DNA from: Phycisphaera sp.
Lineage (GTDB): Bacteria; Planctomycetota; Phycisphaerae; Phycisphaerales; Phycisphaeraceae
Assembly: GCA_028285385.1 (NCBI GenBank)
Contig: JANQPR010000071.1
Coordinates: 37,142 to 101,141, forward strand
Length of the DNA stretch: 64,000 nucleotides
Direction: 5' to 3'
Part shown: positions 28,408 to 39,354 of the stretch, one piece after another
Layout of the letters: each line of letters opens with the position of its first letter
How positions within the stretch are numbered: the first letter of the stretch is position 1
Program-made: the position numbers and the translations under genes
The notes under the pieces: generated by a model
What the model was told of the DNA's origin: nothing
Seen by the model: the letters and a program-made list of their open reading frames with translations, nothing else
Database searches by the model: none

Positions 28408-28998
28408 TTACGCGAGTCCAGGCTTGGCGCGACGCAGCAACACGGTCAGCCCGCCCAGGCCCACCAGCGCGAGCGTTCCCGGCTCGGGGATCACGGTGAC
28501 GGTCACGTCAGAACCGCCGTCGTCGAAGAACAACCTGCCCGCGGAGGTTTCGAGCGGGGTGCCGAACTCGCTCACAAACCCGGCTCCGGTGATCGGATCA
28601 AGCGGCCCGAGTAGCTCGTAGCCGTCGATCTGCGGATCTTCGAGAATCAGAAAATCGAGATCGCCGAGTTCATCATTGCCGAGCGTGAGGACATCAAACT
28701 CCGTGTTGACATTGATCAACACCGGGCTGAAGATGTCGATCGGGCTCCCGCCGTTGAGGCCGCCGAAGGTGATCTGCGTAAAGTCACTGGGGACGGTGAA
28801 GCCATTAGAGAACGCGAAGCGGTTGTCGGTGTCGCCTGTGGCCGTGACGACGAACGCCTCGTCGGTAAAGACGACACCGTCGAGTTCGCCCGAGGCGGTG
28901 GCCTCGAAGGTGATGGTGATGGGCGCGGCTTGAACACCGACACTCACGGGGAGATGCAGGACAAGGATGGACAACGCGATCAGAATCGACTTAAGCAC
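28408..28998 (-). CDS. PEP-CTERM protein
   Basis: 196 residues: signal peptide KSILIALSILVLHLPVSVGVQA; a beta-sandwich-like body beginning ITITFEATASGELDGVVF with DSF/SDFTQITFGG strands; tail TVIPEPGTLALVGLGGLTVLLRRAK. The start is GTG 28998 with GAGGAG 8 nt upstream. No catalytic motif. It is 53 nt upstream of the beta-helix PEP-CTERM gene on the same strand and may form a three-gene unit with the two genes downstream. Confidence 0.8.
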   Translation of the reverse strand: MLKSILIALSILVLHLPVSVGVQAAPITITFEATASGELDGVVFTDEAFVVTATGDTDNRFAFSNGFTVPSDFTQITFGGLNGGSPIDIFSPVLINVNTEFDVLTLGNDELGDLDFLILEDPQIDGYELLGPLDPITGAGFVSEFGTPLETSAGRLFFDDGGSDVTVTVIPEPGTLALVGLGGLTVLLRRAKPGLA

Positions 28999-29069
28999 GG
29001 CTCGGACTCCTCACGGGGGATGGGGGGACTGTGGGCAAAAACAAACAACTGGCGGCAACGAAGGCCGGT

Positions 29070-29105
29070 GATGCCCCCCCCGAAGCCGACAGGGGGGTGG
29101 CATCG
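29070..29105. terminator. GC-rich hairpin, possible terminator
   Basis: GATGCC followed by a C run pairs with a G run followed by GGCATC, with one bulge. It lies between the WD40 gene end and the GTG of the 28.4 kb PEP-CTERM gene. No clear T run, so the role is uncertain. Confidence 0.4.
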
Positions 29106-29295
29106 GCAGCATCACCGGCGCTATCGTGCGTGCCATCGGCCTTGGCCGCCGCCAAGAAGAGCCCGGATGGCAGTGTTGAAGGGGTCCCTCTTTTCTCTGG
29201 CCTTCACCAGTAACTCGCCGTGAGCCGGCAAAACTGGACAGGGCTCAGAAAAGTTTCTTGAACGCATCACACCGGCGCGGCCTAAACGCAAACGG

Positions 29296-30792
29296 CTAGG
29301 GTTTGTCCGTAAGTGTTTGGCTGCTCAGCAAGATCCCGGCCGTGGCGTCCCAGACCCGCAGAGTGCCGTCCCTTCCGACCGAAGCGAGCCGCCGGCCGTC
29401 GGGGCCCCACGCCAGATGGGCGACGGGGCCGTGGTGACCCTGAAGCGTGAGCACGTTCTGCCGCAACTCCCAGTCCCAAAGGTAGATGTCGCCGTTGTCG
29501 CCTGCACTCGCCAATCGCCGTCCGTTGTGATGCCAAGCCAACGTCCCGACCGGCCCGCGGTGTGCTTCAAACTCGAGGAGCTTCCCCTGCGCCTCGACCG
29601 ACCAGATCGACACCACGCCGCGGTTGCTGCCGGTGGCGGACCGGCCGCTGTCGGGGTGCCAGTCGTGAACCCGTTCGTCGTGACCCTTTTCGTGGGAGCC
29701 TGCCGCGAACAGGAGCCGGTACGTTTCGGCGGACCACAGGCTGACGCGGCCCATCTTTCCCGTTGCCAGCACCCACCTGCCGTCGGGGCTCGAAGAGACC
29801 GCGCTGTACTTTGCGGACCGATCCCCCGAAGCAAAGACGCGGGCCTTCGGCACCCGGCCGGGATTGAAATCGAAACGCCTAACTTCGCCGCGGCCCGTCG
29901 CGACGAGCACGCCCTTGCCCTGATCGGTCCAGGCGACGCCGCCAACTCGGACCCGCCCCAGATCCAGTTCACCCGCCAGGCGTTGCCCTTTGGGAGAGAG
30001 GATGCGGACTTGGCCGTCTTCAACCACCACTGCATCCGGCCCGCGGTGGCTCCACGCGTGCGGCAAGCGGCCTTCCGATCGACCGAGCCGCGATTGGCGG
30101 GTTGGCTTCGCGGTGACGGCGTCGAAAACCGTGACCCGTCCAACCACGTCCGCGCACAAGACACTCCCGCCGTCTGCACTCCAATGCACCGAGACCAGGC
30201 CACTCGACTGATCGGTGATGATTCTTGAAACCGACGGCAGCCCTGTTCGCCGAACGACAACCCTGCCTTCCGCGTTTCCCACCACGACCGAGTGGGCGTC
30301 GGCGCTCCACGCCAAAGCCGTGATCGGCCCGTCGAATCTGGCGAACTGCTTCTCCTCACTCACGCCAAGATCGAGCTTGATCACTTCGTCGCGACCCTCG
30401 GCGGCGTGCAACAAGACCAACCCGTCAGGGTTCCACGCAAGGTGACTGATCCCGTCCCCCCCCTGGGACGGGGTGTTGGCCACGCGATACCCCCCGGGCA
30501 CGCCCCAGATCCGGACGATGTTGTCGGCGCTGCCGGTGGCTAGCCACGTCCCGTCCGCTTGCCACGCCAGCGCTGTTACCGTCGCGTTGTGGCCTTGGTA
30601 GACCTCGGGCGCTTCGCCGAGCCGATCGACCTCCCACACCCACACGTTTCTGGATTGACCGATGCCCGCGAGGTGCCGGCCGGTTGGACTCCAGGCGATC
30701 AGGCCCGGTCTCAGTTCTTTGTGGGAGAACGACGCCTCGAGTTCCACAGAGTCGGCGATGCGCCAAAGGCTGATGACGCCTGCGTCGTCCAC
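29296..30792 (-). CDS. WD40-repeat part of an interrupted kinase-WD40 protein
   Basis: About 498 residues of WD40 repeats: GH-to-WD units such as HNATVTALAWQADGTWLATGSADNIVRIWG and HHGPVAHLAWGPDGRRLASVGRDGTLRVWD recur through the whole length, a beta-propeller interaction surface. It has no signal or membrane segment and is in the same reading frame as the kinase gene just upstream, from which it is parted only by TAG at 30898-30900 and about 35 further sense codons that themselves read as WD40 (TTIWDPKTARQIARL). It may be translated from an internal start or not at all. Confidence 0.7.
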   Translation of the reverse strand: MDDAGVISLWRIADSVELEASFSHKELRPGLIAWSPTGRHLAGIGQSRNVWVWEVDRLGEAPEVYQGHNATVTALAWQADGTWLATGSADNIVRIWGVPGGYRVANTPSQGGDGISHLAWNPDGLVLLHAAEGRDEVIKLDLGVSEEKQFARFDGPITALAWSADAHSVVVGNAEGRVVVRRTGLPSVSRIITDQSSGLVSVHWSADGGSVLCADVVGRVTVFDAVTAKPTRQSRLGRSEGRLPHAWSHRGPDAVVVEDGQVRILSPKGQRLAGELDLGRVRVGGVAWTDQGKGVLVATGRGEVRRFDFNPGRVPKARVFASGDRSAKYSAVSSSPDGRWVLATGKMGRVSLWSAETYRLLFAAGSHEKGHDERVHDWHPDSGRSATGSNRGVVSIWSVEAQGKLLEFEAHRGPVGTLAWHHNGRRLASAGDNGDIYLWDWELRQNVLTLQGHHGPVAHLAWGPDGRRLASVGRDGTLRVWDATAGILLSSQTLTDKP

Positions 30793-30897
30793 GCTTGCTA
30801 GGCGTTGGCCGGACGGCCCCCATGCCAGCGAGCGGTACCGCGTGTCGCCCGGCAGCCTTGCAATCTGCCGCGCGGTCTTGGGGTCCCAGATCGTTGT

Positions 30898-32643
<1,746 letters not shown>

Positions 32644-32735
32644 GAATGGAGCTTCTCGGAGTTAGCTCGATGTTTGCCCAAGAAGTCGGCCATACAACTT
32701 TCGTGGCGTCGGACGCGTCCGCGGGGCGGTCGAGC

Positions 32736-33281
32736 TCAGTCGCCCAAGTGTTCCGTTAGCCACGCCCGGGCGTAGGTCAACCGGCGGGTCACGGTCCGGA
32801 CCGAGACGCCCGTGACCTCGGCGATCTGCTCCAGCGTCATGCCCGCGAAGAACCTCAGCTTCACGAGGTCGGCGCTCTGAGGGTCCGCCCTGGCAAGTTC
32901 GTCGAGCGCCTCGTTGATCTCGACCAGCTTCTGGTCGTTCGTCGGCATCGCCAACGCAACCTGGTCTACGTCCTGACGCTGCCGCCCACCGCCACGCTTG
33001 ATCCGTTCCTTCGCGCGGATCCGGTCGATTAGGATACGCCGCATCGCCTCCGCCGCCGCACTGAAAAACTGGCTCCGGTTCGCCCATTTCGGGCCGGCAC
33101 CCTCTTTCTGCAGCCGTAGGTAAACCTCGTGCACCAACTCGGTGCCCGAGATCGTCTGCCCCGGCCGTTGCTGCTTCATCCGGTGCAGCGCGAGCTGACG
33201 GAGCGCGTCATACACCTCCGGCATCAACGTCTCGGTCGACCGACGGCGTTCTTCGGGGTCCGGGGCCGCGTCCTGCTGCAT
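32736..33281 (-). CDS. ECF sigma factor (planctomycete type)
   Basis: About 181 residues. Region 2 is visible as QTISGTELVHEVYLRLQK and SQFFSAAAEAMRRILIDRIRAKER; region 4 as LVKLRFFAGMTLEQIAEVTGVSVRTVTRRLTYARAWL. This matches the planctomycete ECF group found beside Ser/Thr kinases, and a kinase-WD40 gene lies directly downstream. ATG 33281 is my choice; ATG 33296 is equally possible, neither with a strong ribosome site. It directs RNA polymerase to its own promoter set, probably under control of the neighbouring kinase. Confidence 0.85.
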   Translation of the reverse strand: MQQDAAPDPEERRRSTETLMPEVYDALRQLALHRMKQQRPGQTISGTELVHEVYLRLQKEGAGPKWANRSQFFSAAAEAMRRILIDRIRAKERIKRGGGRQRQDVDQVALAMPTNDQKLVEINEALDELARADPQSADLVKLRFFAGMTLEQIAEVTGVSVRTVTRRLTYARAWLTEHLGD

Positions 33282-33583
33282 GCACAAAACCGCCAATGCG
33301 TCCGAACACCAATGTACTCCATGGCGATTGAATGCTTGTCACGTTGTTCGGGCGAGTCGGCGGCCGCCTCGGGCACCGCGAATCACCGCTAGGCGTCTCC
33401 ACTCAAGCCGGAGCCGCAAGGGTCGAGGACCTCCGAAGCGCACCGAATCGATTCGCAGAAGGCCCCCACGTACCGAGTATCGGGGCTGGAGCGTTCCCCG
33501 GGGCAACGGCGAATCGTGAGCCGTGCCGCGCCACAATGTCGGAGCAGTTGATGGTGCTCAATGACCTGCCGCGGCCGTTCTGT

Positions 33584-35779
33584 TTAAGCGTCTTGTAGGA
33601 ACCGGCATCGGCAACCCAAAGCCAACCCGCCGACGCCCACCAGCGCCACGACCGCCGGCTCCGGAATGGCGGTGACGGCGTAGTCGAAACCGTCGATCTG
33701 GGTGATCGTGAACGTAAAACTGTCGTCGGTGAGATCGAAAATGGCGGGTTCGTAAAGCGCCCATGTGTCTTGCCCGGCCCCGGTGAGCCTTTGAAAGACG
33801 CTGAGCTGGTCGCTGCTGGCCTGGCCGCCGAGGCCGAGGTCGAAGGTCAGCCCGGTCAGGATGTTGTCGCTGAGCCCGTTGGTTGCCGTCAGGGAATAGC
33901 CGTCCAGGAAGCGTTGGTTGGCGATCGTTTGAGGCACCAGCTGAGTCACGCCCAAGTCACCGGAACTGGAGTCTTCGTTGATCCCGACGGTCAGTGTGTT
34001 GAACAGCACGCGTTGGGCGCCGCCCACCGATTCGGTGCCGTCGTTTCCGGAGTCGGTTTGGATCGCGGCGACGGTAAAGAAGGGTTTGCCGGAGCTCAGG
34101 CCGGTCGTGCCACCAACCCCCACGTAGCTGCCAGAGCCTGAAAATACAGATGAGTCGATGGGCGTATAGCTGCCCGAAGCGAGCCGACTGCCCGCGATGA
34201 AGTTGGTGGTGCCGTCATTGGTGAAGGACGCGGTTGCGGTGAGCATGTTGTCGCCGCTGACGACCATGTTGACCGTGCCGGTGGCGGACACCTCCACGGT
34301 TTCAAAACCGGCCGAGCCGGTTTCACTCAAGTTAAATCGGCCCGGGCCCCCCGCACCGACTTCCATGGAGGCAGCCGAAACATTGGAGCCGGCCCCGCGG
34401 ACATGGACGGTGCCGCCGCCGGCGGATTCCCCGACACTCAAGTGGTCCGAAGCGATCGCCTGGCCGCCGTTGAGAACATGAAGCCCGCCCTTACCGAAAC
34501 CCCCGACGACGATGCTGGTGCTCGACAGCAGCGAATTGTTTCCGCTGACCGTGACCGAGCCTTCGCCCGTCGCCCCGTTTCCGATGGTGGTCTCAGCGAA
34601 CACCGTGACCTGCGCGCCATCCAGCACATGAAGCCGGCCTGTTCCTCCCTCGCTTAAGGTAAATCCGCCGGTGATGGTTTCGAGGGTCGTGCCCGGGCCT
34701 CGCACGGTCACTCGGCCGACCGCCCCCGGATTGAGGCCGACGAAGAAGAAGTGCCCGGCTTCGGCCCTGGCGCCATCCGAGACCGTCAGATGGCCAGAGC
34801 CATTGTGGCCCACCAGGTAATTGTCGTCGCTCACGATGGTGGAGTTCGCGCCCTGGACATTGATCACGCCAAACCCACCGGCAAAATCCCCAAGCCTGAC
34901 CACATGCGCTTCGGCGCGAGCGCCGTCCGACATGTTGAGCGTTCCGAGGGCACGTTTGCCAACACTGAGATTGTCCACGGCAAAGATGGTCGTATTGGCC
35001 CCTTGCACGGTGAGGGAGCTGCCGGCACCATCAACGTCGTCAGTGATGTTGATGTCGTCGGAGGCCTCCAGACGCGCACCATTGGAAACCGTCGCTTGGC
35101 CGGGGCCGTCCTCACCGATATCAATGTCACGCGTCTTCAGCATAGAACCCGCACCATCGATCAGAAGACTGCCGCTGCTGCCGGTGTCATCACCCAACTT
35201 CGTTAAGTCCGCCACCTCGACCAGTCCGCCGTTGGTGATCGTCAGCGAGCCCGTTCCGGTATTGCCCACGAACAGGTCATCACCCGTCTCCAGGACGGAA
35301 CCCGCGCCGTCGACGACGACGGTGCCCGTGTTGGTGGCGGCATCGGCCAGAAAAATGTCGTTGGTCACGTTGACTACGCCCCCGCCGGTGACATTGAGGA
35401 CGCCGTTCCCGCCTGTGCCGACGTCGGCCGACCCGAGGTGCAGGTGCTCGCCCAGGTTCAAGGCCGAGCCGGCTCCCATTACGTTGACCGTGCCGGTAGC
35501 GCCGCTGTTCGCCCCCGCGTCGAGGTGAATCAGGTTGAGAACGGAGCCCCCCGAGATGGCCAGCAAGCCGTCGCTCGTGACGCCGACGATGCCGTCGGTG
35601 TTGGGATCGGTGGCGGGGTCGCCGCCGCCGGTCCAGAAGGCCGGGTCCGTGCTGGTGATCGGGCCGCCCGTCGGGCCGCTGACGAAGTCCCCGGAGACGA
35701 CGATGGCCCCCTCCGCGTGGCGTGCCGTCAAGGTGCACAGGAGGAGTGTTAAGCAAAAAAGATTGATGTTTTTAAGCAT
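33584..35779 (-). CDS. Large PEP-CTERM beta-solenoid protein
   Basis: 731 residues. Signal peptide NLFCLTLLLCTLTARHAEG; then some fifteen to twenty repeats of about 30 residues of the form GTxxVxGAGSxLxxxxxxxVGxxGxGxLTVSDGARAEA, predicting a long right-handed beta-solenoid; a C-terminal globular stretch (TGLTFDLGLGGQASSDQLSVFQR); and AIPEPAVVALVGVGGLALGCRCRF as a PEP-CTERM tail with two Cys in the basic end. Probably a surface fibre or matrix protein. It is the first gene after a 300-bp space downstream of the kinase/sigma group. Confidence 0.83.
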   Translation of the reverse strand: MLKNINLFCLTLLLCTLTARHAEGAIVVSGDFVSGPTGGPITSTDPAFWTGGGDPATDPNTDGIVGVTSDGLLAISGGSVLNLIHLDAGANSGATGTVNVMGAGSALNLGEHLHLGSADVGTGGNGVLNVTGGGVVNVTNDIFLADAATNTGTVVVDGAGSVLETGDDLFVGNTGTGSLTITNGGLVEVADLTKLGDDTGSSGSLLIDGAGSMLKTRDIDIGEDGPGQATVSNGARLEASDDINITDDVDGAGSSLTVQGANTTIFAVDNLSVGKRALGTLNMSDGARAEAHVVRLGDFAGGFGVINVQGANSTIVSDDNYLVGHNGSGHLTVSDGARAEAGHFFFVGLNPGAVGRVTVRGPGTTLETITGGFTLSEGGTGRLHVLDGAQVTVFAETTIGNGATGEGSVTVSGNNSLLSSTSIVVGGFGKGGLHVLNGGQAIASDHLSVGESAGGGTVHVRGAGSNVSAASMEVGAGGPGRFNLSETGSAGFETVEVSATGTVNMVVSGDNMLTATASFTNDGTTNFIAGSRLASGSYTPIDSSVFSGSGSYVGVGGTTGLSSGKPFFTVAAIQTDSGNDGTESVGGAQRVLFNTLTVGINEDSSSGDLGVTQLVPQTIANQRFLDGYSLTATNGLSDNILTGLTFDLGLGGQASSDQLSVFQRLTGAGQDTWALYEPAIFDLTDDSFTFTITQIDGFDYAVTAIPEPAVVALVGVGGLALGCRCRFLQDA

Positions 35780-35832
35780 GCTGTTTGCCGGGATAATGAT
35801 GATTAATCGCCAATGGCTAAACGAAGCAGGTA

Positions 35833-36519
35833 TCAGGTGTTTCGAATGGGTCTCCGCCTGTGCCGAACGAGCAGCAGCCCGCCCAGGCCCAGCAGCGCCA
35901 GCGCACTTGGTTCGGGAACGAGAGTGAAGAATGGGCCGGAGCTCAACCCGGCCACTCTGATTTTCAAGAACGGATTATTAAAGTCGGTATCAAACGTCCA
36001 CGCCTGCGTCGAATCGAACGGCCCGTTGGCGATCAGTCTGACCCCCTCGAAGCCGAAAGGCGCCGAGACGTTGCCCAGCCAAATCACCTCGAGCTCACTC
36101 CCGTTGGTTTTGAAGGAACCGCCAACAGCCGAGAACGTCGGAGCGTCGCCGGTGAGCCCTGAAAACTCCAGTTCGATGTTTGGCTGCGGGTCTTGTCTCG
36201 GGCCCCCGGACGGGTCGCCCTCGAGTTCGTAGCTCATCACAAACGAGGCCGGCGCGGGCGGATCGACTGCATACCGCTGCCCCACGGGCGCCATGATTTC
36301 CCAGATGATGCGGTCGAACTCGGAGGGGTCCGCGGTGAAGGGCGTCGCCGTCCCGATCAACTCGTATCCGGAGCGAGCGGGCGTGATACCGCGCGGGGGT
36401 TCGAAGAAGAAGCTGGGGTTGGGATCGATGGTGATCGGCAAAATCAAATCGTTTGCGGAGGCATGCACCGACGTGAACAGCAAGAGGCAGGTCAAGGAGA
36501 GGCATGTTTGGTGTGTCAT
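35833..36519 (-). CDS. PEP-CTERM protein
   Basis: 228 residues: signal peptide MTHQTCLSLTCLLLFTSVHA, an unknown beta-rich ectodomain (SYELEGDPSGGPRQDPQPNIELEFSG), and tail LVPEPSALALLGLGGLLLVRHRRR. No enzyme motif is visible. Same strand and direction as its neighbours, with 53 nt to the gene downstream. Confidence 0.8.
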   Translation of the reverse strand: MTHQTCLSLTCLLLFTSVHASANDLILPITIDPNPSFFFEPPRGITPARSGYELIGTATPFTADPSEFDRIIWEIMAPVGQRYAVDPPAPASFVMSYELEGDPSGGPRQDPQPNIELEFSGLTGDAPTFSAVGGSFKTNGSELEVIWLGNVSAPFGFEGVRLIANGPFDSTQAWTFDTDFNNPFLKIRVAGLSSGPFFTLVPEPSALALLGLGGLLLVRHRRRPIRNT

Positions 36520-36561
36520 CTTGGCTTTCCAAATTGTTCAGTAGCGGTAAGCGGTGGGCCA

Positions 36562-37107
36562 TCAAGGCCGCCGCCGCGCGGCGATCATCAGCCCGCCCAG
36601 GCCCAGCAGCGCCAGCGACGCGGGCTCGGGCACGACGCGGATGTCTGAGAAACCGGAGCCTCCCGCCTGGAAGTTGAGCGTGCCGCCGACGAACGCCTCC
36701 AGGTCGGCCGCCCCGCCAAAGGACGCGTAGGAGACCGGGACGCCCGTGCCCGTGATCGTCGTCGGGCCGGCCCCGTTCACGCTCAGCAACAAGACAAGGC
36801 CGGAATTGGTGAGGATCGCGCCTTCACGGCCGAACGCGCCGACCGGGATGTCCGACGAGGTGAAGAACCCGGTCCCGAGTGGGACGGTCAATAAGTCGGA
36901 GGAGGTAACCGGCGCGAATGAGTTGTATTGGAGTTCGCCTGCGCCGAACAAGTCGTTGACGGTGCCGCTGTCCGACCCGGTGAGGCTGAAGGTCTGCGTG
37001 GACGGGTCGACATTCAGGATTAGCGCGGCCCCCGCGGGCGTTGCGGCCACGCAGGTCAATGTCATCACAAACATGGTCTTAAGTTGGAAGAATCGCATGA
37101 CAGACAT
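36562..37107 (-). CDS. PEP-CTERM protein
   Basis: 181 residues: signal peptide FVMTLTCVAATPAGA, a short beta-domain (SDIPVGAFGREGAILTNSGLVLLLSVNGAG) and tail VVPEPASLALLGLGGLMIAARRR. GGAG lies 7 nt before ATG 37107; a second ATG three codons in is an alternative. Co-directional with the next gene, which ends 37 nt upstream. Confidence 0.8.
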   Translation of the reverse strand: MSVMRFFQLKTMFVMTLTCVAATPAGAALILNVDPSTQTFSLTGSDSGTVNDLFGAGELQYNSFAPVTSSDLLTVPLGTGFFTSSDIPVGAFGREGAILTNSGLVLLLSVNGAGPTTITGTGVPVSYASFGGAADLEAFVGGTLNFQAGGSGFSDIRVVPEPASLALLGLGGLMIAARRRP

Positions 37108-37144
37108 AAGTGGTCTCCAATGATGCTTTCAAAAATGGGGTGAT

Positions 37145-38671
37145 CTAATGTCGCCGCGCGAGCATCAACCCGCCCAGACTCAACAACGCCAGCGACGCCG
37201 GCTCGGGCACGACACCGCCGTCGAAGTCGGGTGCCGAGGTGCTGCCCCAGTTCTGTAGCACGCCGTCGAGTTCGTTCTGGTCGACGGTGCCGTCGAAGGG
37301 CCCGCCTCCGACGAGGGCGTTCTCGTCACCGGTGAACGTCGCGGTGCCCCAGTTCTGGAGGACGATGTCGAGGTCACCCTGCTCGACTTGGCCCGAGTTG
37401 TTGTAGTCGCCGACCAGCACCGGGTCGGGTGTCACAGAGAATGTGCCTCGGTAGACCGCACTTGCAGGGTTGCCACTAGTGGTCCCGGAGATGGAGAAGC
37501 CGAAGAACTCGCCGGCCGCACCGCCGCGGTTGAACGCGATATCCTCGACCGTGATGCCGTCGAGCACGTCGCCGGCGCGGAGGATCTCGGTCAGCATGCC
37601 GTCGTTCCACGCCAGGAGAACGTCGTCGCCATTGACCTCACCATCGAAGAAGACGGTCTCGCCACTCAATGACACCTCGTTGCGCAGGGTCAGCACACCC
37701 CCGCCGGGGGCAACGGTCGTGCCGACCTCGGCGACGGCCTGAAGACCGCCGCCTGTGGGGATGAAGACAACGCCTTGGTTGCCGTTGTCGAGAATCACCT
37801 CAACGGCGATGTTACCGAAGTCGATTTCCCCTTCGAAGATAGATGTCAGGGAACTGGTCGAACCTGTGACCGAATCACCGGTCTGGGCAACGACGCTGAG
37901 CGTCGCGCCATTGTCTTCGGTGAGCAGCAGCGACTCAAGCGCACCCGAATCCATATCCGCCTGGAAGATAATCCCTGGGCCGTTACGGTCCGCGTAGGGG
38001 TCGGAAAGGGATCTGTACGCTGTGCCAATCGGCGGCGTGTCGGTCTCGGTTTGGATCACGCTCAACGATCCGCCTTGGAACAGCAAGATGGATTTGTCCT
38101 CGGCGGCGTTCGTTTCATTGATTTCGTAGACCGAGCGGCCGACGCCCAGGCCGTAACCCTCACTGTTGTCGATACGTGAGATCGGGAGGCCGGTCACCGG
38201 GCTCACCGTTCCAAGTTCCTGGAGGACGACGGTAGGCACACCGGACACGCTCTGGACCAGAAACTGCTGGTCGAAGTCGACGCCGCTGCCCCCGACGTTG
38301 GGCGAAGCCGTAAACAGAGCGGTGTCGCCCTCGATCTGCACATTGTCGTCAAAGGAGTCGTAGGTGGAGTTCGCCGGCAGCGTCGACGAGGCCGGCACGG
38401 GATCACCCGACGATGCTATCGTGGAAAGTGCCCCGGGCGTGCCCGCCTCGATGAACTGGTCGAAGTTTGCGTCAGAAGAGCGGAACGCCACGGCACCGGT
38501 TGAAGAAACACCCGGTTCTCGGAAGGCGTCCGAAGCCGTGTAGCCATTTCCACTGGGCGCCGTCTGGCTGGAGTTGGCCACCTGTTCCAGTTGAAAGTCG
38601 ATCGGGTTGGCCTGCGCCAGCGAGGCTGGCAGGACGAGGGCGGTGAGCAGTCGTGTCAGGCTGGATTTCAT
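37145..38671 (-). CDS. PEP-CTERM protein, NxxGxxxF-type domain plus dockerin
   Basis: 508 residues: signal peptide SLTRLLTALVLPASLAQA; a long propeller- or repeat-like ectodomain with recurrent GxxAFRSSDANF and GETVFFDGEVNGDDVLLAW strands, resembling the choice-of-anchor tandem-repeat group; two dockerin-like repeats (GDYNNSGQVEQGDLDIVLQNWG and its partner); tail VVPEPASLALLSLGGLMLARR. The same overall plan is seen in the gene at 39.4 kb, so the two are likely paralogues. ATG 38671 gives a clean signal peptide. Confidence 0.84.
   Translation of the reverse strand: MKSSLTRLLTALVLPASLAQANPIDFQLEQVANSSQTAPSGNGYTASDAFREPGVSSTGAVAFRSSDANFDQFIEAGTPGALSTIASSGDPVPASSTLPANSTYDSFDDNVQIEGDTALFTASPNVGGSGVDFDQQFLVQSVSGVPTVVLQELGTVSPVTGLPISRIDNSEGYGLGVGRSVYEINETNAAEDKSILLFQGGSLSVIQTETDTPPIGTAYRSLSDPYADRNGPGIIFQADMDSGALESLLLTEDNGATLSVVAQTGDSVTGSTSSLTSIFEGEIDFGNIAVEVILDNGNQGVVFIPTGGGLQAVAEVGTTVAPGGGVLTLRNEVSLSGETVFFDGEVNGDDVLLAWNDGMLTEILRAGDVLDGITVEDIAFNRGGAAGEFFGFSISGTTSGNPASAVYRGTFSVTPDPVLVGDYNNSGQVEQGDLDIVLQNWGTATFTGDENALVGGGPFDGTVDQNELDGVLQNWGSTSAPDFDGGVVPEPASLALLSLGGLMLARRH
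37245..37414. repeat. Dispersed dockerin-module repeat, copy 2
   Basis: Nearly identical to copies 1 and 3 over about 170 bp, although the protein segments upstream are much less alike. Confidence 0.85.
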
Positions 38672-38723
38672 GGCTCTCTCTTTGAATTGGTACGGATGCG
38701 GATCGAGCTGATCCAAGATTCGG

Positions 38724-39329
38724 TCAGGGGCGACGGCGTCGGCGGGAAACGATCAATCCGGCCAGTCCAAGGACCTTCAACGACGCCGGCTCGGGGACGG
38801 TGGTGATGATGAGGCGCTGGTCGGCGTTGGGGCCCCAGGTGAGGGTGCCTTCGTTGAGGGCGAGCGAGGCGAGCGCGGTGTCGGGGATGGTCAGCTTGCC
38901 GTCGACCGTGCCGCCGGCGAAGCCGTCTTCGAAGTACAGGAGCGCGTCACCGGCCGTCTGGGCGAAAAGGGGCACATCGCTGTTGGCCGTGTTGAAGCCA
39001 AAGGCGTCTCCGGTCGCGTTGCCCGGAGCTTCTGTAAACAGGCTCGAGAACAGGAAGTACGACTCGGGGAGCAGGTAGATATCGTCGCCAGGCGAGAGCC
39101 CTGACCAAACGTGTCCACTGACGGTGTTATTAAGAATGCCGGAGCTTGGGTTACCGAAGTTGTCGTAGAAACTCAAGCCGTTCAGGTCGACCGAACCGCT
39201 GGCGGTGATCGTGACGTCCAACGCTTCCTGCTGGAAGAAAAGGACCAGTTGCGCCTGGGCCAAACCCGGGATCAGCAAGACGATCAAGGGAAGCAGGGCG
39301 AGAGTCAGTTTGTGCATGAAAGGGTTCAT
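38724..39329 (-). CDS. PEP-CTERM protein
   Basis: 201 residues: signal peptide HKLTLALLPLIVLLIPGLAQA, beta-rich ectodomain (FFQQEALDVTITASGSVDLNGLSFYDNFGNPSSG), tail TVPEPASLKVLGLAGLIVSRRRR. ATG 39329 is preferred over 39377 because it leads directly into the signal peptide. The gene sits between the two dockerin-carrying paralogues on the same strand. Confidence 0.8.
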   Translation of the reverse strand: MNPFMHKLTLALLPLIVLLIPGLAQAQLVLFFQQEALDVTITASGSVDLNGLSFYDNFGNPSSGILNNTVSGHVWSGLSPGDDIYLLPESYFLFSSLFTEAPGNATGDAFGFNTANSDVPLFAQTAGDALLYFEDGFAGGTVDGKLTIPDTALASLALNEGTLTWGPNADQRLIITTVPEPASLKVLGLAGLIVSRRRRRP

Positions 39330-39354
39330 AGAGGTTTTTCCATGTGCATGCGGT